A stretch of 64,000 nucleotides of DNA from Testudinibacter aquarius (GTDB lineage: Bacteria; Pseudomonadota; Gammaproteobacteria; Enterobacterales; Pasteurellaceae). This document shows, piece after piece, positions 44,827 to 52,296 of this stretch. Position 1 is the first letter of the stretch; each line of letters opens with the position of its first letter. Made by a program: the position numbers and the translations under genes. Location: the NCBI RefSeq assembly GCF_004342725.1, contig NZ_SMCP01000002.1:248001-312000 (forward strand). The letters are read 5' to 3'. Below the pieces are notes generated by a model, which did not search any database, was not told where the DNA came from, and worked only from the letters and a program-made list of their open reading frames with translations.

Positions 44827-46068
44827 TTACTCTTTATAATGTTTTTTATTTAACTCATATTTTTTCATTCTTAAATAAAGTTTCTTTCGCGGTATTTGCA
44901 AATAATCAGCAGCGGCTTGCACCTTTCCTTGAAAGCGATCTAGAATTTCTGTAATAATTTTTTTCTCATATTCACTAACTAATGAATCTAATGATAATAC
45001 ATTATCTTCAATCATTGTGGTATATACTTTATTTTCTAAAATAACTGCCCCAATTGCAAAGAGCTCTGCTGCATGCATTAATTGATTTACATTACCAACC
45101 CAATTTTGTACTAATAGATTCTGTAAAATATTTTTATTAATTGCTGGTTTCTTTTTATTTAACCGACTACAAGTTAAGTCTACAAAATGACGAAATAACA
45201 CTTCAATATCATTTAAACGCTTTGATAACGGTAAACATTCTAATTGCGTCAAGGAGAATAAATAAAATAATTCAGGTAGTAACTTTCCTTGCTCTAGTAA
45301 TTGTGCTGGAGAATAGTGGCTGCTCAAGATCAATCTAAATCGTTTTTCTTGACTGTGCTCTAATTTTAATAGTAAACGCTGCGCCGGAAGAGATAAGTAT
45401 TCAATATTTTCAATCACTAATGTAGAAAAAACACTTTCATCTAATTTATTTTGTAAATTTTCAGGTGAATACATATCAAATAGCTCGATAAACTCTACTG
45501 TTCCTTTCTTACCTGATATTTGATGTAAATATCTAGCTGATAATGTTTTTCCTGTACCCAATTCGCCAAATATAAATACTGGAAGCTCTATTTCAGATAA
45601 TTTCTGTAAATATTGTCGATGTTGCTTAGCCCATCCGCTCACTCCAATGAAATTAAGGGTTAACTCCTTCTGCTGCCATAATTTTTTCTGAATATATAAA
45701 CGTCTTTCATCCAACGCAGTCTCAATATAATTTAATAGTTGCTCTGGATTTATAGGTTTCTCTAAAAAATGATATGCTCCTTTTTTCATAGCCTCAATTG
45801 CCATTGGAATATCACCATGTCCAGTAATTAAAATAACCGGAATATTTTTATCAAAAGCTTGTAACCGCACTAATAACTCTAAACCAGAAATTTCAGGCAT
45901 TGAAACATCTGTGACTATAACACCTATCCAGTCAAGACTAATTTTATCTAACACTACGCTTGGATCGCTTTCTACATAAACAGAATAATCATCTTCTAAT
46001 AAATTTCTATAGGCAGAAAGCACATCAAGATCATCATCAATTAATAGAATAGTATTATCATTTATCAT
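44827..46068 (-). CDS. pgtA: Phosphoglycerate transport response regulator PgtA
   Basis: A 413-residue response regulator: receiver domain (LLIDDDLDVLSAY, phospho-accepting D in VIVTDVSMPEISG, K in FLEKPINP), an NtrC-like AAA+ domain and a C-terminal Fis-like HTH ending LQIPRKKLYLRMKKYELNKK. The end is close to Salmonella PgtA. The AAA+ domain keeps a P-loop (FGELGTGKTLSA) but lacks the GAFTGA loop that contacts sigma-54, and the Walker B strand is changed to TLVIENIEYL. It should therefore act without sigma-54. I start at ATG 46068 (MINDNTILLIDDD), overlapping the pgtB stop by 11 nt. Confidence 0.92.
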   Translation of the reverse strand: MINDNTILLIDDDLDVLSAYRNLLEDDYSVYVESDPSVVLDKISLDWIGVIVTDVSMPEISGLELLVRLQAFDKNIPVILITGHGDIPMAIEAMKKGAYHFLEKPINPEQLLNYIETALDERRLYIQKKLWQQKELTLNFIGVSGWAKQHRQYLQKLSEIELPVFIFGELGTGKTLSARYLHQISGKKGTVEFIELFDMYSPENLQNKLDESVFSTLVIENIEYLSLPAQRLLLKLEHSQEKRFRLILSSHYSPAQLLEQGKLLPELFYLFSLTQLECLPLSKRLNDIEVLFRHFVDLTCSRLNKKKPAINKNILQNLLVQNWVGNVNQLMHAAELFAIGAVILENKVYTTMIEDNVLSLDSLVSEYEKKIITEILDRFQGKVQAAADYLQIPRKKLYLRMKKYELNKKHYKE

Positions 46069-47998
46069 AAGCCAGCTCACTATTTTGAAAAATAAGGATT
46101 ATTTGTGCATGTTTATCCAAAGTAGATGCAATATATAAATTTCCATGACAATGTTGCATAATTGTTTGACTAATCGATAACCCTAAACCAAGCCCTACTT
46201 TTTTAGTCGTCATGAAAGGCTGCATTAAATACTCTGCTTGTGATAAATTCCAACCGGGACCATTATCACTTAACCCCACTTTGGTAATCTGATCACAACG
46301 CTCAATATCAACTTGTAAATAAGGTGTTATTAAACGACAAGCCTCTAAGGCATTATTAAAAAGATTAACAAAAACTTGTTCAATAAAAATACTATTAGCC
46401 AAAACAACACTGTCACCATTTATCATTAAATGTACAGAATTAACTTTATACTGTAACTTTAATATCTCCCAAGCGCTATAAATATTACTTCTTAGATCAG
46501 TAGGTGATAATTCATGGTTACTGCGTTTAGTAAATTGACGTAATTGTTTAATTATGTGATTTATTCTTTCTACTAATTGATCTATTTTTTCAACTTGCTC
46601 TTTTATTCTAATTAAACCACTTTCTTTTTTTAATGATTTTTTAATGCTAAAAAGATAAATTGATAATGCATTAAGTGGTTGATTTATTTCGTGCGCTAAA
46701 ATCATCATTGTTTTACCGACTGTAGCTAATTTTGCTGATTGAATTAATTCATCTTGTGTAGCTCTCAAATTTTTCTCTATTTCTATCCTCTCACGAGTAT
46801 TTTTAGAAAATATTTTTAAAAATTTAGCAACTCTTGTAATTTCATCATTTCCATCTACTATAATTTTAGTATTAAAATCCCCTTTACTTAATAAAGAAAC
46901 CGATTGACTCAATGCCATAAAGCGTTTAATTAAATTTTTTCTAATATAAATTTTATTAAAAAAGTAAAGGAAGAGCAATGCAAGAAAAATAGAAGATAAA
47001 ATTAACCAACCTCCAATTAATGTCAGTTTATTTAATGAGTTACTTAAGTTATTAAGTGCTTCATGATTAGCAATAACTTGCTGTTCAACAATATACCTAA
47101 TTTGACTTAAGGCATCGTCTTTTTCTTTAATCACTTGATTAAACTCAGATTTTGAGTGTTGATATTGCAAAAATATAAACGGGACACCATTTTTTTCAGA
47201 TAATAATTCAAAAAATGAATTAAGCAACTGATGAAGTGTTGTTACGCTAGGATATTTTTCTATATAACCTTGGCTTAAAATATTTTTTAAATTTGAAATA
47301 GAATCTGAAAAATAATACTTCTTAATTTTTTCATCAGGGTTACTATAAATCAAAGCTAACAATTCATTTTTAAGTTGATTTTCTATATAAGACAAATTAT
47401 AAACATGCTGTAACTCTAATTGTAAATTATTCAACTTAGCGCTTTTTAAATCATCATCTCTTTTTTGCTCAAAAACACTAGATTGCTGCCAATTTATCTC
47501 TTGTATTAGCGCAAGCACTTCATTTGTAAAATCATCATGTAACCAATTTATCTTAGTATTAAACTCCTCAAGATTTTGCTTTAAAATAATATTTCTATAA
47601 ATATTATTATTTACCAAGATCAAAATATCCTTTAATTCCTCTGTTTTTATTAAGAGATTATCCCTACTATTTCTATCATTAATTTTTTTAACAAGATCTT
47701 GTATGTTTACAATTCTAACTGATAGCTGCTTGTATAATTTTTCACGTAGTACATTATTATTTATATTAATGAACTCATTAAAATCATCCACAAAATAATT
47801 AAAGCTATCTTCAAATTTAAAAATGATTTTTTCTTGTGGAATATGATAAGATAGTATGTAATCAACTTGCTTATTTTGTTGATACCAAGATAGCAGTCCT
47901 ACCAAACCGACAATAATTGTTAAAAATGTACTAAACCAAAGTGCATTGCGTAATTTATCTGCAATTTTAACTTTTTTTAATTTAATTAACTTTTCCAA
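46058..47998 (-). CDS. pgtB: Phosphoglycerate transport sensor kinase PgtB
   Basis: A 646-residue sensor histidine kinase. Two membrane segments (LWFSTFLTIIVGLVGLLSW near residue 20 and IGGWLILSSIFLALLFLYFF near 330) bracket a large periplasmic domain. A HAMP-like stretch follows, then the H-box MILAHEINQPLNALSIYLFS (histidine near residue 435), N-box VFVNLFNNALEACR, and G-boxes VGLSDNGPGWN and GLGLGLSISQT. In Salmonella PgtB with PgtC senses phosphoglycerates and signals to PgtA. The coding sequence is very AT-rich. Start and stop overlap pgtC and pgtA respectively, so the three genes are one unit. Confidence 0.9.
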   Translation of the reverse strand: MEKLIKLKKVKIADKLRNALWFSTFLTIIVGLVGLLSWYQQNKQVDYILSYHIPQEKIIFKFEDSFNYFVDDFNEFININNNVLREKLYKQLSVRIVNIQDLVKKINDRNSRDNLLIKTEELKDILILVNNNIYRNIILKQNLEEFNTKINWLHDDFTNEVLALIQEINWQQSSVFEQKRDDDLKSAKLNNLQLELQHVYNLSYIENQLKNELLALIYSNPDEKIKKYYFSDSISNLKNILSQGYIEKYPSVTTLHQLLNSFFELLSEKNGVPFIFLQYQHSKSEFNQVIKEKDDALSQIRYIVEQQVIANHEALNNLSNSLNKLTLIGGWLILSSIFLALLFLYFFNKIYIRKNLIKRFMALSQSVSLLSKGDFNTKIIVDGNDEITRVAKFLKIFSKNTRERIEIEKNLRATQDELIQSAKLATVGKTMMILAHEINQPLNALSIYLFSIKKSLKKESGLIRIKEQVEKIDQLVERINHIIKQLRQFTKRSNHELSPTDLRSNIYSAWEILKLQYKVNSVHLMINGDSVVLANSIFIEQVFVNLFNNALEACRLITPYLQVDIERCDQITKVGLSDNGPGWNLSQAEYLMQPFMTTKKVGLGLGLSISQTIMQHCHGNLYIASTLDKHAQIILIFQNSELAYDK

Positions 47999-49202
47999 GT
48001 TCTTTTATCGCCTCGTCATTTTTATTTTGAAAGAAATAAATCCACTCTGATTCTTTTTTCAATAAAAAATTCTGATCTCCTTTTATTTGTAATAAAAAAT
48101 CTTGATTAATGTCACTCTCACTGATAGGTATCGATGTTAATAAATTCCTTATTTTTTGCAATCTATAACCTAATTTTTCTTCTTTTTTATATAATTCATT
48201 CCATGTATCTTGTAGCTGCTTTAACCTAAAAGTAATAGCAAGATCAAATAACTTCTCTACGATCAATCTCCTCTCTAAGAGTAATTTATGATTAATTTGA
48301 TCTTGATCTAATAATCTCTGTTGCTGGTAAAAAAGAAGGTGATCCTCAGGCAATTTATTTACTGGAAACTTACCATTATTAGAATTTGAGATAAATTTCT
48401 GCCCATCTTCACTTAATAAAAAATCGATAAAGTTTTCAGCTAGTAATTTGTGTTGGCTATTTTTATTAATAGCTAAAAAAGTGGCTGATGCTATAGAATT
48501 AGGAAAATATTGAAAACCTAAATTTTTATTTTTTAAAGCAAGGTTAGCATAATTATCTATCGTTAGTCCTGCATAAACCAAACCAGACTTCAATTTTTCA
48601 GCCACTCCAAAACTTCTAGAGGAAATCGTTGATAAGTTGGATGACATCTCTAATATTGTAGCCCATCCAGACTTCCACCCTTGCTGTTGTAATAACATCT
48701 CAATCAATAAATGTGTTGTACCTGATCGAGAAGGTGAGCTCATTACTACACTACCATTATATTTTATATCTAATAAGTCCTGCCAATCAGTGGGTAAATT
48801 CATTCCTCGTTCTTTAAGTAATGCCTCGTTATATAGAATCCCGAACCCAGAAAAAGCAACCGCAACAGCATATTGATTTAGGTATTCAGGAATTAACTTA
48901 TTATTTTGTTGTGATTTTTTAGGTAAGATAGCTAGCTTATCATTCTCCTTTAAATTATATAATAATATTGGAGAGGAACTAAATATAATATCCACTTCAT
49001 TGGGTTGCATTAATAGCCTTTCTAATGACATCGCTGTTCTATTTACTGTTTTCACTTGATTACCATCCATTTCCTCTTGCCATTTATCGATTAAATACTG
49101 CAAAGAATCTACAGATAATGTTGTTCCAATCGTTAACGTTTCAGCTTTTACCTGAAATAATAGAGATAACACTAATGCAATAAAGAAATGATATATACGC
49201 AT
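47982..49202 (-). CDS. pgtC: Phosphoglycerate transport regulatory protein PgtC
   Basis: A 406-residue exported protein, signal peptide YHFFIALVLSLLFQVKA before ETLTIGT. The first 280 residues look like an ABC-type periplasmic binding protein (ETLTIGTTLSVDSLQYLIDK, FGILYNEALLKERGMNLPTD, LIEMLLQQQGWKSGWATILE). The C-terminal part is helical. In Salmonella PgtC (397 residues) works with PgtB in inducer sensing. It is the first gene of the leftward pgtCBA unit, divergent from the transporter genes. The pgtB start lies inside its 3' end. Confidence 0.88.
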   Translation of the reverse strand: MRIYHFFIALVLSLLFQVKAETLTIGTTLSVDSLQYLIDKWQEEMDGNQVKTVNRTAMSLERLLMQPNEVDIIFSSSPILLYNLKENDKLAILPKKSQQNNKLIPEYLNQYAVAVAFSGFGILYNEALLKERGMNLPTDWQDLLDIKYNGSVVMSSPSRSGTTHLLIEMLLQQQGWKSGWATILEMSSNLSTISSRSFGVAEKLKSGLVYAGLTIDNYANLALKNKNLGFQYFPNSIASATFLAINKNSQHKLLAENFIDFLLSEDGQKFISNSNNGKFPVNKLPEDHLLFYQQQRLLDQDQINHKLLLERRLIVEKLFDLAITFRLKQLQDTWNELYKKEEKLGYRLQKIRNLLTSIPISESDINQDFLLQIKGDQNFLLKKESEWIYFFQNKNDEAIKELGKVN

Positions 49203-49222
49203 ATTACAAGCCCTATTCTAAT

Positions 49223-49388
49223 AGTGATAAAGATCACAGTTTATAAATATTTTCACACCAATAAAATTATTATAATTCACATAAAACACTCAAAACTGAC
49301 CTAAATAAACAGATGGACAATTTGGAAAAATCGATATTTGTCAAAATTGACACATTTAATTTAATAATTGGGTCAATTTTAACCCAAA
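49223..49388. promoter_or_regulatory. pgtC-glpT divergent control region with CRP-like and PgtA-candidate sites
   Basis: AGTGA-TAAAGA-TCACA at 49223-49238 matches the CRP core at 9 of 10 bases and lies just upstream of pgtC. Two similar inverted repeats, TGTCAAAATTGACA (about 49338-49351) and GGGTCAATTTTAACCC (about 49371-49386), share GTCAA..TT.AC and lie upstream of the transporter genes; they are candidate PgtA binding sites. Assignment is by symmetry and position. Confidence 0.5.
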
Positions 49389-49478
49389 ATGAACTTATTG
49401 CTATAATTTTACTTTTACTTAATATATTAAAAAATAACATATTTTTTATTCATTACAAACCTAATTATAGGAGTCTCT

Positions 49479-50822
49479 ATGTCATTTTTTTCTATCTTTG
49501 CTCCCGCTAAACACATTGATCGCTTACCCGACAAACAGATAGATCCTGAGTATAAAAAATTGAGAATGCAGGTATTCTGGGGAACTTTTATTGGATACGC
49601 AACCTTCTATTTGTTGCGGAAAAATTTTTCTTTAGCAATGCCATATATGACAGCCGAGACCGGCTTTAGTAAAGCTGAACTCGGTATAGTATTAACTGGT
49701 GTATCAATTGCATATGGCATCAGTAAATTTGTTATGGGAAATATTTCTGATCGCAGCAATCCAAAATATTTTGCTACCGCAGGCCTACTGTTAAGTGCTT
49801 TTATCAGCCTGATGTTCGGTTTACTTCCCGGCGTTATGTCCAGTATTCCGATTATGTTTGTGCTGAGCTTCTTAAATGGCTGGTTTCAAGGGATGGGCTA
49901 CCCTCCTTATGCGAGAACGATGGTACATTGGTTTTCAACTAATGAGCGAGGTCAAAAGTGGTCGTGGTGGAATGTATCCCATAATTTAGGCGGTGGCTTG
50001 ATTGCGCCATTAGCTGGGTTAGGTATTTTCTTATTTGGTACTTGGCACAGCATTTTCTTCTTCCCGGCTATTATTGCTATTTTTCTGGCAATCCTAACCT
50101 TCTTTCTAATGAAAGATACACCGCAATCTTGTGGCTTGCCATCAATTGAAGAGTATCGTAATGATTATCCTAAAGAAGCCACTTCAGAAGTTATTGAAAG
50201 AGAATTAACCTCAAAAGAAATCTTATTTAAATATGTCTTAAACAATCGCGTCTTATGGTATATCGCCGTTGCCAATATCTTTGTTTATTTTATTCGTTAT
50301 GGTGTTGTCGATTGGGCACCTACCTATTTAACTGAGGTAAAAGATTTCTCGCATAAAAGCTCAAGAACTGCCTATTTCTTATATGAATGGGCAGGTATTC
50401 CAGGCATGCTGGTTAGTGGTTATTTAAGTGATAAAGTCTTTAAAGGTCGTCGTGCTCCAGCAACAATACTATTTATGGTTGGCGTATTAATTGCCATTTT
50501 TGTTTACTGGAAAAATCCGGCGGGTAACCCATTAATAGATAATATTGCACTGGTTGCTATTGGATTTCTTATTTATGGGCCGGTAATGATGATTGGGCTA
50601 CATGCCGCAGATCTCGTTCCTAAAAAAGCCACCGGCAGCGCAACAGGATTAACTGGATTATTAGGTTATTTAATTGGTTCTGCTTTTGCCGGAGTCGTTT
50701 TAGGCGGAGTCGTTGACCATTTTGGTTGGGATGGAGGTTTTTATACACTAATCGCATCATGCTTATTTGCCATTATTCTATTATTTATGAGTATGTTAGG
50801 CAAAAAATCACATACTCACTGA
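49479..50822 (+). CDS. glpT: GlpT-like organophosphate:phosphate antiporter
   Basis: A 447-residue MFS transporter of the OPA family with 12 helices. It resembles GlpT more than PgtP: KKLRMQVFWGTFIGYATFYL, LRKNFSLAMPYM, DTPQSCGLPSIEEYRNDYPK, and FLIYGPVMMIGLHAADLVPKK all follow the GlpT pattern. The two phosphate-binding arginines of GlpT correspond to LLRKNF and FIRYGVVDW. It should exchange sn-glycerol-3-phosphate or a similar ester for phosphate in the inner membrane. Unlike usual glpT loci it lies with pgtABC and pgtP, so the symbol is by similarity. ATAGGAG precedes the ATG. Confidence 0.8.
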   Translation: MSFFSIFAPAKHIDRLPDKQIDPEYKKLRMQVFWGTFIGYATFYLLRKNFSLAMPYMTAETGFSKAELGIVLTGVSIAYGISKFVMGNISDRSNPKYFATAGLLLSAFISLMFGLLPGVMSSIPIMFVLSFLNGWFQGMGYPPYARTMVHWFSTNERGQKWSWWNVSHNLGGGLIAPLAGLGIFLFGTWHSIFFFPAIIAIFLAILTFFLMKDTPQSCGLPSIEEYRNDYPKEATSEVIERELTSKEILFKYVLNNRVLWYIAVANIFVYFIRYGVVDWAPTYLTEVKDFSHKSSRTAYFLYEWAGIPGMLVSGYLSDKVFKGRRAPATILFMVGVLIAIFVYWKNPAGNPLIDNIALVAIGFLIYGPVMMIGLHAADLVPKKATGSATGLTGLLGYLIGSAFAGVVLGGVVDHFGWDGGFYTLIASCLFAIILLFMSMLGKKSHTH

Positions 50823-50841
50823 TTTCATCTCTGGAGGATAA

Positions 50842-52200
50842 ATGATCTCATTATTAAAATCTAAACCCGGTGTAGCCGTCCCAAACGATAAGATATTAAT
50901 TGAATATAACCGTTTAAAATGGCGCGCGCTTTTTGGTATTTTTATTGGTTATGCTGCATATTATATTGTGCGTAATAACTTTATTTTATCAACACCATAT
51001 TTAATCAGCGAATATCAATTCAGCAAATCAGATATTGGATTTATGTCTGGTGCAATGCTCATTATTTATGGGCTTAGCAAAGGATTTATGAGTGTACTAG
51101 CGGATAAATCTAATCCTAAACATTTTATGATTTTTGGATTAATCCTCTCAGGCCTTGTAAATTTGATGATGGGATTCAGTAGCGCCTTTTGGATGTTTTT
51201 TATTTTAGTCATGTTCAATGGGTTATTTCAAGGAATGGGGGCTGGTCCGGCTTATGTTATCTTAGCCAATTGGTTCCCACGAAAATCTAGAGGGGTAACT
51301 ACTGCAATTTTTAATATTTCGCACAATGTAGGCGGTGGATTAATTGCCCCGATTGCTGGTGGAGCAATGGCATTCTTAGGTACTGAATATTGGCAAGCGG
51401 CTAATTTTATTATTCCGGTCGCTATTGTTTTTATTATTGCCTTAATTTTCTATATTATTGGCACTGGTAAAACCTATAATGAGGGGCTGCCATTACTAGT
51501 CGACATCCTTAAAAATGAAGATGAGGAGTTAGTCGTCAATAAAAAAGATACATCCTCACTAAGCTCTTGGGATATTTTTAAAGAATATATTCTAAAAGAT
51601 ATTAATGTCTGGTTTGTTTCCTTTATTGATGTTTTTACTTATATGATCCGTTTTGGTGTTTTAACTTGGTTACCACTCTATTTACTAGAAACCAAAGGAT
51701 TTACCAAAGGGGAAATGTCAACTGCATTCGCTATTTTTGAGTGGGCTGCAATTCCCTCCACTATTTTAGCCGGTTGGGTAACCGATACTTATTTCAAAGG
51801 AAAACGGATGCCTTTGGCAATTATTACTTTGCTGGGAGTTGGCGTGGCGATTTTTGCCTATTGGGGCGGCAAAGATTTATTGACTGTCACTATCGGTGCC
51901 GGCGTTATCGGTTGCTTAATTTATGTGCCGATGTTTCTATCCTCTTTGCAAACCATTGAGTTGGTTCCACCATTTGCTGCTGGATCAGCGACCGGGCTAC
52001 GGGGATTATTAAGTTATGTGCTTGGCAGTTTTTCTGGAACAGCATTGTTCGGTATTCTAGCTCATAATTTTGGTTGGGATGCCGGCTTCTACCTGCTGCT
52101 ATTTGCCGTTTTTGGTTGTATCTTCTGTTGTATTATGACACACCGTGGTGTTATGAAGTTAGAATCGAAAAAAATCGAACGACTCAATGGCAAAGCATAA
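50842..52200 (+). CDS. pgtP: Phosphoglycerate transporter PgtP
   Basis: A 452-residue OPA-family MFS antiporter, importing 3-phosphoglycerate, 2-phosphoglycerate or phosphoenolpyruvate in exchange for phosphate. YAAYYIVRNNFILSTPYL, LFQGMGAGPAYVILANWFPR, FEWAAIPSTILAGWVTDTYF and IGCLIYVPMFLSSLQTIELV closely follow Salmonella PgtP. The conserved arginine pair lies in YIVRNNF and YMIRFGVLTW. It is 19 nt downstream of the GlpT-like gene, behind GGAGG, so both are co-transcribed under the presumed control of PgtA. A dyad terminator follows. Confidence 0.92.
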   Translation: MISLLKSKPGVAVPNDKILIEYNRLKWRALFGIFIGYAAYYIVRNNFILSTPYLISEYQFSKSDIGFMSGAMLIIYGLSKGFMSVLADKSNPKHFMIFGLILSGLVNLMMGFSSAFWMFFILVMFNGLFQGMGAGPAYVILANWFPRKSRGVTTAIFNISHNVGGGLIAPIAGGAMAFLGTEYWQAANFIIPVAIVFIIALIFYIIGTGKTYNEGLPLLVDILKNEDEELVVNKKDTSSLSSWDIFKEYILKDINVWFVSFIDVFTYMIRFGVLTWLPLYLLETKGFTKGEMSTAFAIFEWAAIPSTILAGWVTDTYFKGKRMPLAIITLLGVGVAIFAYWGGKDLLTVTIGAGVIGCLIYVPMFLSSLQTIELVPPFAAGSATGLRGLLSYVLGSFSGTALFGILAHNFGWDAGFYLLLFAVFGCIFCCIMTHRGVMKLESKKIERLNGKA

Positions 52201-52224
52201 AACACTAAGCATCTAAAACTAACT

Positions 52225-52268
52225 AACCGCACTTCACCAGTCCATCTGACTAGCAAAGTGCGGTTTTG
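52225..52268. terminator. Uptake-sequence dyad terminator between pgtP and adhE
   Basis: AACCGCACTT (52225-52234) and AAGTGCGGTT (52256-52265) form a perfect 10-bp stem around a 21-nt loop, followed by TTG and T-rich sequence. Opposed uptake sequences often serve as terminators in Haemophilus-type genomes. It separates convergent pgtP and adhE. Confidence 0.8.
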
Positions 52269-52296
52269 TTTATTGAGCTAAAACTAACGTGTTGTT

